Made by a program: the position numbers and the translations under genes. DNA of 64,000 nt from positions 1 through 64,000 of the forward strand of contig CASELH010000043.1 of NCBI GenBank assembly GCA_949288715.1, read 5' to 3'. This document shows positions 52,026-61,610 of this stretch, piece after piece. The stretch's first letter is position 1. The number at the start of each line of letters is the position of its first letter. Under the pieces are notes generated by a model, which made no database searches, had not been told where the DNA came from, and saw only the letters and a list, made by a program, of their open reading frames with translations. Source of the stretch: an uncultured Bacteroides sp. Lineage in GTDB: Bacteria; Bacteroidota; Bacteroidia; Bacteroidales; Bacteroidaceae.

Positions 52026-53045
52026 TCATTCTTTAGGCGTCGGATAAGCCAGGTATCCCGTTAACCCTTTTTCCGGTATTGTCACGCGTAGGGGATAGTA
52101 AGCGTAGGGTAAGCCTATGTCTGGATTTGTCACACAATCAAATTGCCAACACCAGACTGAATCTTCTTTTATCAAGTCATACTTGCGTATGTCTGGCTCC
52201 CAATCTCTCCGAGACAACTCTCCCGGAGTAGGGAGGTGGTTGTCTATAATCCTTTCCCGAATCATTTTCATCAGCTTGTCTTGCTTTTCCGGCAGAAAGA
52301 TGTCGTCAAACTCCATCACTTTCTGCTTTTCCAAACTGTAGAAAAATGAGCTGTTATAATAGCAATGCCCTGTCGGGCAAGTGATCTCTGTGGCACTTAC
52401 TGCCAACCACCTGCGATCCGCATCATAGTCACAACTTATTTTCATGGAATAATCATCGATAAAGTCTTCTTCTTGCACTATTTTCCGGGCAGCTTCTTTG
52501 AAGTCAAGGCCTTCTGTCTCTTTCTTTAATACTTTTTCTCCATTATTCAGTATTCGAGATTTTGATAGGAATCTTTCAAATAATTCTTTATAGAATCCTG
52601 TCAAGTCATATTTCCCTACTTCTGTCGGGTACGTCATGCTGAACTCTCGTCGATAGCTTCGTTCCAAGCCTTCATTCCAAACATCATTTTTCATCCAGAT
52701 AGTGTCATAAACTACAGGTGTGCTTTGTTTGGTAAACAGGTAGTATCCCACCCCAACTAATAGTAGGACAGCTACAATGCCTCCCGCCTTCCACATCCAT
52801 TTCCCTTTACCTTGTTTAGGCGTATGGGAAGCAGACGTGCTGGCGGCATACCCCCTTTTAGGGAGTTCTTGCGTCGCAGAGAATCGGGATGATGCCGTTT
52901 CCTGCTCCTGTTTTTCTTGCTTTTCCATAAACTCCCGGTGTGCCTGCTTGATGTCTTCAACGGCATCTTCCGAAATGTCCGGATTCTCTTTGGCTCGCTG
53001 CAAGGCTTTCATTGCCTCGAGGTGCGCTTTTTCGATTTTTCCCAT
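52026..53045 (-). CDS. Single-pass membrane protein, unknown
   Basis: 339 residues. A cytosolic charged helix (about 1-60: KIEKAHLEAMKALQRAKENP) and a Ser/Lys linker precede one transmembrane helix at about 86-105 (AGGIVAVLLLVGVGYYLF). The periplasmic part has YDLTGFYKELFERFLSKSRIL, MKISCDYDADRRWLAVSATE and VMEFDDIFLP, which resembles DUF3298/RsiV-type domains. The N-terminal segment may bind a cytosolic partner, so a regulatory role is possible. It is 21 bp after the MORN-like protein gene. Confidence 0.7.
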   Translation of the reverse strand: MGKIEKAHLEAMKALQRAKENPDISEDAVEDIKQAHREFMEKQEKQEQETASSRFSATQELPKRGYAASTSASHTPKQGKGKWMWKAGGIVAVLLLVGVGYYLFTKQSTPVVYDTIWMKNDVWNEGLERSYRREFSMTYPTEVGKYDLTGFYKELFERFLSKSRILNNGEKVLKKETEGLDFKEAARKIVQEEDFIDDYSMKISCDYDADRRWLAVSATEITCPTGHCYYNSSFFYSLEKQKVMEFDDIFLPEKQDKLMKMIRERIIDNHLPTPGELSRRDWEPDIRKYDLIKEDSVWCWQFDCVTNPDIGLPYAYYPLRVTIPEKGLTGYLAYPTPKE

Positions 53046-53066
53046 AAATAACTTCTCCTAATGTTT

Positions 53067-54560
53067 TTATCTGATAATCTTAGTCAGTCTCCTGTTGGTG
53101 AATACCAATTGATACGGAATGTCCTTTTTCGTTATTCCACTTATGCCAAACATTTCTCCAAGCCCGTCAATGAATAGCATGGCCAAGAGTTCGGTTTCTC
53201 CGTCCTCTTTCTTTGCGATAGCCATGTTCATTTTCTCCTCATTGAAAGTCCACAATTCGATTCTTTGTCCGTATTCTATGGCTTCGCTACGGTCAAAAAA
53301 ATCTTGGCTCCATATTTCATTCACCATGGCGGTTGTCATGCCCAACTCCAATTCACCTTTTTCAATCAATGGCCCATAGTGTTGTCCATATTTTGCAATG
53401 AGTTGCTGGCGACGCAACATTTTCTGCCTTTCCTGTTCTTGTTTTTTGCGCAGTTCTGCTTGTTTCTTCCGTTGTTCCTCCAGTTCCTGACTTCTTTTTG
53501 CTTCTGTCAATTGTTGTTTACGTGCGGCTTTGTCGCGGATCGTTGTTGGGCTATCTCCTTTTTTGTAAAGAGTACTCCAGTCTTCCTTTTTGAGTCCATA
53601 CTGTTTGAGCCAATCACCTTGGGCTACTGTCCCATCCGTAAAAGTCATGGTACCTTGGGTTGGAATATGAATTGTCCCATTCCGGCTGTCCCAAAAGATG
53701 TCTTCATATATGCCGTTGAAAGTTTCTCCGGTAACATATTTGCATATTCCTTTGTTCGGAATGACATTATTGCCTGAATCCAATCTTATGTTTCCTGTGA
53801 ATTGGTTCCCATTCTTGAACAATATGTTTACAGGTATTTCTTTCTGTTCGATTTGGAGTAGGCAGTCGTATATTATCCTCCATCCAGTCTGTTGATTGGC
53901 ATAAAAGTCCTTAGGTTCTTCACTTACTTTCTCTATGATGACATCTTTGGGAAATTCGCATTTCAATTTTTTTATGTCCTTTCCTGTGAATTCTATTTCT
54001 AGTTGGTAATCCGTAATGTTGCCCAGGTTTTCTCCTGATAGAGTAGCCTTATTTGTTTCAATGCAAAACTCTTGTATGTCAATAGGCCTTATGCCATTTC
54101 CGGCATCACTGATAAGGAATGTACCCTGATACATACTCTTTTCTTTGGGATGCCATTCCCCTTCTATGTAAGACAGATCGTTTGTAGTGAAATAAGTGCC
54201 TTGCAGAAGCGGTTCCAGCGATGTGACAGGTATCATTTTGTCCCTGCCTGCCACGTAGTACTTGCCTTTCTTCTTTTCTATTTTGTATTCCGAGGCTTTG
54301 TACAGCTTGAAAAACTCAACTTTTTGGTTTTCTACAAATTGTTCTTTGTAGCGATAGCCCAGACCCACCATGTCGGCATTCTTGTAAAGCACGGCTTCCA
54401 CTTTAGCTTTCCGTGGAAGTTTGGTGGCTTGTCCCCACGATGAAAGTGGAGTTAGAAACGATAGAATGATCAGGAAATGTAGGATACCAGACAATATAAC
54501 CGGAATGTGTCTTTGAAACCTCCAGATTATAGCGTCTTGTAATCTGTGTTTTGTATTCAT
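53067..54560 (-). CDS. Exported coiled-coil protein with MORN-like segments
   Basis: 497 residues. The hydrophobic segment at about 20-38 (VILSGILHFLIILSFLTPL) is a signal or anchor. Mature MORN-like phrases (YQGTFLISDAGNG, GTMTFTDGTVAQGDW) precede a long Lys/Glu/Arg coiled coil at about 345-400 (KRSQELEEQRKKQAELRKKQ) and a C-terminal BamE/SmpA-like LELGMTTAMVNEIW. The ATG at 54560 is preferred; the frame could open 12 bp earlier at TTG. Function unknown, perhaps envelope-associated. Confidence 0.75.
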   Translation of the reverse strand: MNTKHRLQDAIIWRFQRHIPVILSGILHFLIILSFLTPLSSWGQATKLPRKAKVEAVLYKNADMVGLGYRYKEQFVENQKVEFFKLYKASEYKIEKKKGKYYVAGRDKMIPVTSLEPLLQGTYFTTNDLSYIEGEWHPKEKSMYQGTFLISDAGNGIRPIDIQEFCIETNKATLSGENLGNITDYQLEIEFTGKDIKKLKCEFPKDVIIEKVSEEPKDFYANQQTGWRIIYDCLLQIEQKEIPVNILFKNGNQFTGNIRLDSGNNVIPNKGICKYVTGETFNGIYEDIFWDSRNGTIHIPTQGTMTFTDGTVAQGDWLKQYGLKKEDWSTLYKKGDSPTTIRDKAARKQQLTEAKRSQELEEQRKKQAELRKKQEQERQKMLRRQQLIAKYGQHYGPLIEKGELELGMTTAMVNEIWSQDFFDRSEAIEYGQRIELWTFNEEKMNMAIAKKEDGETELLAMLFIDGLGEMFGISGITKKDIPYQLVFTNRRLTKIIR

Positions 54561-54572
54561 AAGTTTGTTCAA

Positions 54573-55694
54573 TTAATCGGTTGGATTAAAACGTTTGAGA
54601 ATATAACCGTCGTCAGATAATTGCCAATGCATTTCGCCGTCTTCCAATTCATGACGTAACTTCAAGTAAACAATATCTCCGCTTTTCATTGTTTCTAAAG
54701 GAGTTTCTATTACATGGCATTTGGCAACGATCTTTTTGTCTCTTAATACGATATCTACACATCTATAATGGTTGTATGAGGGTATTAGTGCTTTAGCGAA
54801 ATCGTAGCCGACATATTGTCGTTTGAGGTAATTGAGGTGGTTTTCCGTGATATATTCAGTCTGATTCCAAGGGTGTTCTGAAGAAACCAGATATTCTTCC
54901 CCATGTTCATTTGCAATAAGGAATATTGGAAACTCTCTTGCTATACTATATACACTGTATTCATCTATGAGGGTATCTCCTTTAACGGTTTGGGAGAAAA
55001 CTGTTTCTCCATCATCTGTTTGGGTCATAAACAGATGAGATAAGTTTGGAAGTTCATCCCAATCTCTTTTCCCTTCCATTTTCTTCTTGGCTTTTTGTAA
55101 TTTCTTTTGCATGTCGAGAGGAAGTTCTGCAGGGTGCATGCTGTTATCGTCAAGTATTTGATTGGCTTCCCATGGCGTTAATACATTTACCAAGGTGTAG
55201 AATTGTTTGTTATAGTATCCTTCTTCTATTTTACTTGTGCAATCACCCTCAACTCCGTAGACGGTCTCATGCAAGTATATACTCTGAATAGCGTCTCCTC
55301 TTGTGTAAATATTCCGTATGGTGTATGTCGTTTTTTTCTTTTTTCCTATGAAATTTTCTTTACCTGTGAATGTTTGTGTAAAAGGCTGATAACGTCTTAT
55401 GACATGCGGCTTGACAGGTTGGAAATTGATTGCTCCAGCATAAAAAAGAATCTTTTGTCCAATGAAAGCTTTGTAGTATTCAATTTGTGCATCAAGGGAT
55501 GTGTCATAATCGCGACCAATATCCGTAGGGAAGTAAATGTTTGTACTTCCATCTGTTTTTGGAGTAACTTTTTTTATTTCTACCTTGTCATCTGAACTGT
55601 TTTCAATAGAAATCTGCGCTCTTCCATATCCGGAAAAAGTAATGAATGCAGCTAACAACAAGCCGCTTTTGATGAAAAATGATTTTTGTTTCAT
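54573..55694 (-). CDS. Exported protein of unknown function
   Basis: 373 residues with a signal peptide (SGLLLAAFITFSGYGRAQ). IYFPTDIGRDYDTSLDAQ and KILFYAGAINFQPVKPHVI precede a long region of strands and charged loops ending LRHELEDGEMHWQLSDD, GYILKRFNPTD. No family recognised. It is followed 12 bp later by the coiled-coil protein gene and preceded by the 91-residue gene. AT-rich codon use differs from the GC-rich nuo and A2M genes. Confidence 0.75.
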   Translation of the reverse strand: MKQKSFFIKSGLLLAAFITFSGYGRAQISIENSSDDKVEIKKVTPKTDGSTNIYFPTDIGRDYDTSLDAQIEYYKAFIGQKILFYAGAINFQPVKPHVIRRYQPFTQTFTGKENFIGKKKKTTYTIRNIYTRGDAIQSIYLHETVYGVEGDCTSKIEEGYYNKQFYTLVNVLTPWEANQILDDNSMHPAELPLDMQKKLQKAKKKMEGKRDWDELPNLSHLFMTQTDDGETVFSQTVKGDTLIDEYSVYSIAREFPIFLIANEHGEEYLVSSEHPWNQTEYITENHLNYLKRQYVGYDFAKALIPSYNHYRCVDIVLRDKKIVAKCHVIETPLETMKSGDIVYLKLRHELEDGEMHWQLSDDGYILKRFNPTD

Positions 55695-55769
55695 GATAAT
55701 AATAGTTAAGGCTTCTCTGTCGGGGAGCCTCCATATAAGACTCCTGATAGAGAAGCATGAGTTAGACTT

Positions 55770-56045
55770 TTATTTGCTTCTTTCGGAATAAGACTGAATG
55801 AGATTGCTGTGAGGATTGTCCTTGATGACTCCCGTGCTGACCAATTGGAAATGTTCGGCAAGCAGTTTGGAAATCTGGCTGTTGACTGTCTGTAGGTTGC
55901 CGGTGGCAGCTACTGTGTCCAAATACATTTTTGCCAATTCCTTGTCCGACTGTACAAACAAGAAGAACAAATCGGTGATTTCGTGTTCAACCTTGTCATC
56001 AAAACGAGGAAGAGCTGCGTCCATGAAAGTTTTTACTTCATTCAT
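55770..56045 (-). CDS. Small protein, unknown, first in the operon
   Basis: 91 residues, predicted helical and cytosolic: MNEVKTFMDAALPRFDDK, EITDLFFLFVQSDKELA, LQTVNSQISKLLAEHF and the end NPHSNLIQSYSERSK. There is no signal peptide. I use the ATG at 56045 since the earlier in-frame start adds a poorly coding stretch near the ncRNA terminator. It lies between the ncRNA and the operon of envelope proteins. Family not recognised. Confidence 0.65.
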   Translation of the reverse strand: MNEVKTFMDAALPRFDDKVEHEITDLFFLFVQSDKELAKMYLDTVAATGNLQTVNSQISKLLAEHFQLVSTGVIKDNPHSNLIQSYSERSK

Positions 56046-56117
56046 AGCAATAGTGTTTTTGTGCCCTTGCAGATTCCCCAACCCGGACTGTTCTTATAAG
56101 CGTTTGAAGATAAGGTA

Positions 56118-56438
56118 TATATAAAGAAAAAGCGCGGGAATCTGTACCTGTTACTCGTCCCACGCATTAAGGCCTTCGCATTGCCCATCACTGTCCGAAC
56201 GAGCAACGCAGAAGCCCACGCCGATATGTATAATGAACCCGGCGCCTTCTTTTTGGAAAAGGCGCACCAAGGGGGCATACACATATCCCGCAGACATCTA
56301 CCGTTGCTTTGCTTTGACAGTGATTTAAGAAGTTGCGAAGTTCTAATGCGTCAAAGACAAAACGTCAAGTAAACGTCTTTTCTCTATATTTCCGTTTCCC
56401 ACCCACCCGGCTTCTGTAAAAGAAGCTTAGGTATAGAA
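56118..56438 (-). ncRNA. Candidate structured ncRNA, about 315 nt
   Basis: A minus-strand -7 box (TAACTTTG) at 56446-56453 precedes a region with several stems, read on the plus strand: GCTTC/GAAGC at about 56410-56427, CTTTGAC/GTCAAAG at about 56311-56356, GCGCCTT/AAGGCGC at about 56242-56265, and a GGC..GCATTGC/GCAACGC..GCC arm at about 56170-56216. The minus-strand 3' end is GCGTGGGA paired with TCCCGCGC then TTTTTCTTT, a terminator near 56122-56165. It does not match tmRNA, RNase P or SRP RNA signatures that I know. Confidence 0.55.
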
Positions 56439-56445
56439 AACATGG

Positions 56446-56453
56446 CAAAGTTA
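56446..56453 (-). promoter_or_regulatory. -7 box for the candidate ncRNA
   Basis: The minus strand reads TAACTTTG, matching TAnnTTTG. Transcription would start near 56438. No clear -33 box. Confidence 0.5.
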
Positions 56454-56548
56454 TATAAAAATTTGATATTCTGATGCTGAAAGTGAAAAAAATGGAATTT
56501 TGTAATAGGCCTTTGCGTATGATATGGCTTTAAATGAAAAAGCCGTGG

Positions 56549-59500
56549 TTATAAAGACAGCACTAAATCTGCTAATAAAACGGCTGTTTCCGGTTCATCT
56601 TTGGGCGCGTCTTTAGGCTTCCATGCCACAATAAATCTGACGGATGCAGATTTCACTTTATAGCCCTTTTCTTCCCATTCAGACAATGTGGTTTGCATTT
56701 TTAGTGACAACTTTGCTACGGGTTTATTCGTTAATGGATTGTATAGTACAAAGTTGTTATAGCTCAAGGGATTTCCGCTTCTTAATTCCAAAACTTCTTG
56801 TTTGCGTCCTTTAAAGAATCCTAAGTTGACATCTTTATGGGAAAGTTGCAGTACAATTTCTTCAGGCAACGTGTACTGTTGTTGGTCAATTGAATAATGA
56901 TTTGCGTTTAAATGACTAAAATAATCTCCATTTGTGTGGATAAATAGACGATTTTTTGCACGGGTTATTCCTACATAGTACCGGTGCATTAGGTGTGTGT
57001 CTTTCGGGTAACTGTCGGAGATAAGCATATACACGTCGTCAAATTCCCTGCCTTTAGCTTTATGAATGGTCGACACAACCATTTCTGCGCCTGAAACATC
57101 GCAAAAGTCTTCTACCGATGACTCAAAAACGAATTCTTTGAAGTCGCTGAAATATTTTGCTTTATTTGTCTGCTCAAATTGCTCAATACAGCGTTTTACA
57201 TACGCCAGACTCAGGCTGCCCTCATAAGCAGAAAAGGTTGCGTCTTTAGCCTCTTTCCATAGTTCTTCCGGAATGAGAGGAGTTTTCATCCGTTTGCCTA
57301 AGTATCTTAGGAAATACCTTATTTCTGCTATATTCCAAAAACGCAAGCCGTCCATCGATTGTATTAACTGGCAGTTTATGCCATGTTTCAGTAATAGTGC
57401 CATGACGATAACTGCCTCTTCGTTTGTTTGAGTGAGTACGCACGAAGTGCCTTTCCTCTTTTGGGCAAGTATTTCTGTAACAAGTGGCTGATACATGTAT
57501 TTGGATTGATGCCTTGTCACTTCAACCCAACCATCTTCTTTCCTTATGGGGACAATAGGTGTGCTTTTCATCCTATTGCTGATGCCTTTGGCAAATTCGT
57601 TGGCAAAGTTTACTATATGGCGTGCGCTGCGGTAATTCTCGGTCATTTCAATAAACCTGCTTCCGCTTTCTTTTGTTAGTTGATACATGTACTTGGAGTC
57701 GGAGCCGCGGAATTCATAGATGTTCTGGTCATCATCCCCTACGGCAATCACACGTATTTCCTCATTGTTGTTCATGAGTGCTTTTATAAGTGCATGTTCT
57801 TCAGCGCTCATATCCTGTGCTTCATCTATGACCAATACTGTCTTGCCTATTTTGTTTGGCTCCACTTCGCCCTGGCTAATCATTTCGGCGGCCTTTGCAA
57901 CGACTCCCTTAGCGTCTTCCAGATTCCCTATTCGTCCCAGAAGGTCAAAGCAATAGGAGTGGAACGTCTTTATCTCGACAAAGTGGGCTGCATTGCCAAT
58001 CAGCTCCATTAGCCTTTGCTTGAATTCCGTAGCGGCGGCTCTTGAGAATGTCAGCATCAGGAGTTGTTCATGTTTTACGTCTTCGAGCAATAACAGTGAT
58101 GCGAGTTTGTGGACCAATACCCTTGTCTTTCCACTGCCAGGGCCTGCGGCAACGACAATGCAACGGGAGTCTTTGTCCGAAACAATTTCCATTTGCCGTT
58201 TGGATAACAATCCGAATAACTGCTTGTATTTTTGAGGCGTCAAGTTGCGTTGTATTTCTCCTATTCTTTCGCCTTTGAAGTATTTTGCAATGAACTTTTT
58301 GTAGTCCATCTGGAAATAGTCTTGTACATATTGCAATGCTGCATTATAATCTTTTACCATCAGATTGGCGTATTCACCTACAATATGAACTTGTTGAATT
58401 TTCTGTTTGTAGAATTCATTAAGCATCCGGTAGTCGTCTTGCTTGTACCGGGCCTTATTGTCTTTCAGCCTTTGGATGGTCATGGCATTATAAAGAACTA
58501 AGAAGCCTCCTTCAAGTTTTAATGCGCCTATTTTGGATAAATAGAGGAGGGCTTCTTCAACGTCTTCCAACTGAATGTCATTGAGGTTGCCAAAAAGGGA
58601 TTGGTGGCCGGATTTTATTTGGTTTAAAAGTTCTACTACAGAAAATTGAATAGCTCTGTCGGTTGCGTTCTCTTTTTCCGCCTCAGTAGCCAATTTATAG
58701 AGCCATTCCACAGCAAAGCGACTTATTTCCAACCGCTTTTCAAAGCGCTCGATAGTGGCCTCCAGGTCGTTCAGACGGCTAATCTCTATGTTGTGGGCTG
58801 CGTCTTCTTTTTTGCGGGTGTATCCCTTGACGGTGAGGAAGTAAAGCAGTGTCCGTATATCTTTTTCTTTAGCTGTGCTGATGCCTTCGTTTACAGCGTT
58901 GTCATTCAGTTGTTTGTATGATATACGCAAGGACCCGTCGGGAATATGGGTAAGCACATAGTGCTCAAGCCTGGCAAAACGCTCAAGAAGTGTTTTGGCT
59001 TTTCGTTCCGAGTCACCGGCATCCTGTAAATAGGCAGATATGTCTTTGCTGTCTGCCAATATGCCTTCTTGCCTCATCCGTTCCACAGTAGAGATGACTT
59101 CTCTTTTGCTAATTCCCAATATGTCTGCCAGGTAGTCAATTCTTGACTCGGCCTCTGCATCTTGTGCTTTGGAGATGTATTTTTGGGAAATCAGTGATTT
59201 AATGATTCGGATAGCCTTTTCCATTTCATCACTGCTGAATAATAGTGATGCAGCTATACGCTTTCTCGCTTCATCCATATTCTTTACAGTGATTCCCGTG
59301 GCATATACATGGGGCACGTTGTTCCCTCTTGTCAAGTATCCGCTTTGCTCCAAAGCTGCCAAAGCTGTCCGTACACGGGTTTCAATATCGTACACTGAAT
59401 CGTCCCATCCTGCTTGTCGTGCAATCTCCAGTGCGGAGCAGCTTACTCTCTTACGTTGTCGGGTAAGGTCTTTTATAGCTTTCCATACCTGTTGTATTTC

Positions 59501-61423
59501 GCTGATGCTTAGCTTTGTTTGATTCAGCAGTATGAAATGCTTGTCTAAGTCATTGTCGCTATAGAGCACATAGCAACGCGCGCTAAGGCTGGGGTCGCGC
59601 CCGGCTCTGCCTGCCTCTTGAACGTAATTCTCCAACGAGTCTGAAATGTCATAATGCACCACGAGGCCGACATCTTTCTTGTCCACCCCCATGCCAAAAG
59701 CAGACGTCGCTACCATAATGCGTACCCGGTCGTTCATAAACGCCTCTTGGTTGGTAATCTTCTCATCGGCTTCCATTTGCCCATTGAAAGGCAGTGCCCT
59801 ATATCCGTCACGTGTCAGTTTGGCGGCAAGCTCTTTGGTCCGTTTGGTGCGCGATACATAAATAATGGTCGGGCAACCGGATTCGGCCACAAGCCGCCTG
59901 AGCTTGATGTATTTGTCATCCTCGGTCTCGGTGTGTATGACGGAATAATGCAGGTTGGTTCGTGAAGCCGTTGACGCAAATAACTCTAATTCTAGGCCCA
60001 GTGTCTGCTTAAAATAGTCGCAGATGTCTTGCACTACTTTCTGTTTTGCTGTAGCGGTGAAGCAAGAGATAGGTATGGGATTTTTACATTTCTTCTTTTG
60101 CTGATATTCTCTGATAAATTTCCCTATGTAAAGGTAGTCAACTCTGAAATCCTGTCCCCACGAAGAAAAGCAATGGGCTTCGTCTATAACAAACCTCACC
60201 ACGTGGCGCACCATCAAAATTCTTTCGATGGTCTTGGAGCGCAGCATTTCGGGAGCAATGTACAAGAGTGAGGCTTCTCCGCTTTGCACTCGTTGTATGG
60301 ACAACGCCCGTGTGATAGGGTCTAACAGGCCGTTGATGGTTACCGCGTCGGTAATGCCCTTATCGGCCAGATTGTCTACTTGGTCTTTCATTAGCGATTG
60401 CAACGGGGAAATAACCACCGTAAGCCCGTGCACAGAACGGCCTGCCATGAGTGCAGGCAGCTGGAAGGTAAGGGACTTGCCGCCACCGGTGGGAAATATG
60501 GCCAACAGTGATTTGCCTTGCACCGCAGCTTGGGCAGCTTGTTCTTGTAGCGGCTCACCTTCGTATGTGCGAAATTGGTCATAGCCAAAAAATGCTTTCA
60601 AGTTGTGCAATACATTCAGCTTGGTGTTGCAGTAAATGCAACCTTCACTGCAAGGGGTGTGGCGAAGCAATTTTATAACAAACTCCACGTTGGGATAATT
60701 GTGAAGCACCCACCCCGGAGTAACGGAATGGTAGTCTGTAGTATCGATGAGCGCCAATGCGTATGCCAATTCACAAGGGTATTGTTCAATTAGCATGGCA
60801 AAATCTGCGTGTTGGCAAATCTTTTCTTTATAGATTTGCTTTATTAATCCGGGAATTCCCTCATCCAAATGCCTCGCCCCTACCATGTGCAGGAATCCCT
60901 CGAATTCTTTCTTGCCTCGTAGCAATGAGGCAAATAGCGTGCGTTTTTCGTTGGGCAATGAGTTCCATCGGGCCATCTCGTCCAACAGCAGGTCTCTGGC
61001 CTTCTCGCAATCATTGACCGGATTGTTCAACTGCTCGCTCAGCAGCTTGTCATCTTTTACAAGCCTGTGGTAAGGCCGTTCCGGAAACAATAGAGGCGAC
61101 ATATAGAGCGTATCTACCAAAATCTGGCGGCATGCCCTATCTGCAAAAAGGTATTTGGCATCGTGATGAATGATATTGTGCCCGCAGATGTAATCTGTAT
61201 TATCGAGAAATCTAAAGAATCCCTCTTTCGAAGCACTATGGTAGATGGCCCCGTCATAGCGGAGTGCCCCGATGTCGTGAATCTTGCGGTCTTCCACACC
61301 AACTTCCACATCTACCATGGTATAGCGTGGAGCATCGTATGCCGCAGGTGCAGTGTCGCTCCCGGTGGCATTATCGGCATTTCCGGCATTCCTGAATCCT
61401 ATGAGTTTGCTCCATATCGACAT
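56549..61423 (-). CDS. Exonuclease-RecQ-UvrD fusion helicase
   Basis: 1624 residues with three enzymes in one chain. Residues 30-160 are a DnaQ-like 3'-5' exonuclease (VDVEVG, GHNIIHHDAKYLF, NDCEKARDLL). A Cys cluster SEGCIYCNT precedes a RecQ-type SF2 helicase: Walker A FPTGGGKS (310-317), DEAH (414-417), FTATAK and the arginine-finger motif QEAGRAGRD (about 602-610). After a linker of about 450 residues an SF1 UvrD-like helicase begins with GPGSGKT (1094-1100), DEAQD (1200-1204) and later YVGITRAKNRLF. It probably unwinds and trims DNA; repair or anti-phage defence are both plausible. Confidence 0.85.
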   Translation of the reverse strand: MSIWSKLIGFRNAGNADNATGSDTAPAAYDAPRYTMVDVEVGVEDRKIHDIGALRYDGAIYHSASKEGFFRFLDNTDYICGHNIIHHDAKYLFADRACRQILVDTLYMSPLLFPERPYHRLVKDDKLLSEQLNNPVNDCEKARDLLLDEMARWNSLPNEKRTLFASLLRGKKEFEGFLHMVGARHLDEGIPGLIKQIYKEKICQHADFAMLIEQYPCELAYALALIDTTDYHSVTPGWVLHNYPNVEFVIKLLRHTPCSEGCIYCNTKLNVLHNLKAFFGYDQFRTYEGEPLQEQAAQAAVQGKSLLAIFPTGGGKSLTFQLPALMAGRSVHGLTVVISPLQSLMKDQVDNLADKGITDAVTINGLLDPITRALSIQRVQSGEASLLYIAPEMLRSKTIERILMVRHVVRFVIDEAHCFSSWGQDFRVDYLYIGKFIREYQQKKKCKNPIPISCFTATAKQKVVQDICDYFKQTLGLELELFASTASRTNLHYSVIHTETEDDKYIKLRRLVAESGCPTIIYVSRTKRTKELAAKLTRDGYRALPFNGQMEADEKITNQEAFMNDRVRIMVATSAFGMGVDKKDVGLVVHYDISDSLENYVQEAGRAGRDPSLSARCYVLYSDNDLDKHFILLNQTKLSISEIQQVWKAIKDLTRQRKRVSCSALEIARQAGWDDSVYDIETRVRTALAALEQSGYLTRGNNVPHVYATGITVKNMDEARKRIAASLLFSSDEMEKAIRIIKSLISQKYISKAQDAEAESRIDYLADILGISKREVISTVERMRQEGILADSKDISAYLQDAGDSERKAKTLLERFARLEHYVLTHIPDGSLRISYKQLNDNAVNEGISTAKEKDIRTLLYFLTVKGYTRKKEDAAHNIEISRLNDLEATIERFEKRLEISRFAVEWLYKLATEAEKENATDRAIQFSVVELLNQIKSGHQSLFGNLNDIQLEDVEEALLYLSKIGALKLEGGFLVLYNAMTIQRLKDNKARYKQDDYRMLNEFYKQKIQQVHIVGEYANLMVKDYNAALQYVQDYFQMDYKKFIAKYFKGERIGEIQRNLTPQKYKQLFGLLSKRQMEIVSDKDSRCIVVAAGPGSGKTRVLVHKLASLLLLEDVKHEQLLMLTFSRAAATEFKQRLMELIGNAAHFVEIKTFHSYCFDLLGRIGNLEDAKGVVAKAAEMISQGEVEPNKIGKTVLVIDEAQDMSAEEHALIKALMNNNEEIRVIAVGDDDQNIYEFRGSDSKYMYQLTKESGSRFIEMTENYRSARHIVNFANEFAKGISNRMKSTPIVPIRKEDGWVEVTRHQSKYMYQPLVTEILAQKRKGTSCVLTQTNEEAVIVMALLLKHGINCQLIQSMDGLRFWNIAEIRYFLRYLGKRMKTPLIPEELWKEAKDATFSAYEGSLSLAYVKRCIEQFEQTNKAKYFSDFKEFVFESSVEDFCDVSGAEMVVSTIHKAKGREFDDVYMLISDSYPKDTHLMHRYYVGITRAKNRLFIHTNGDYFSHLNANHYSIDQQQYTLPEEIVLQLSHKDVNLGFFKGRKQEVLELRSGNPLSYNNFVLYNPLTNKPVAKLSLKMQTTLSEWEEKGYKVKSASVRFIVAWKPKDAPKDEPETAVLLADLVLSL

Positions 61424-61610
61424 ATCTTCAATCGTGGCAAGTAGGTTCTTAATTGGGGTCTTTGGGCAGAGTTAAAAAGAGCCTTTTTCCGATAAAGACA
61501 ATTTTGCAAACAAAAATATGAAAATTCTTTAGATGTTGCAAGATGAAGGCACTATTGTGCATCAAAAAACTATAATATAAACATGTTTTACTATTTTGAG
61601 GAAATCATGC
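61424..61610. other. Gene-free spacer before element copy E
   Basis: AT-rich, no ORF supported. AATTTTGCAAACAAAAATAT is the closest to the AT module of the other element copies but is not convincing. Confidence 0.35.

Noticed and set aside
56042-56284. An 80-codon ORF crossing the ncRNA candidate on the minus strand
   Set aside because: It spans the predicted terminator and stems, has no ribosome site and its composition follows the RNA structure. Kept as ncRNA rather than CDS.
56118-56438. tmRNA, RNase P RNA or SRP RNA
   Set aside because: I could not find the tmRNA tag and tRNA-like ends, the RNase P P4 consensus or the SRP tetraloop region.
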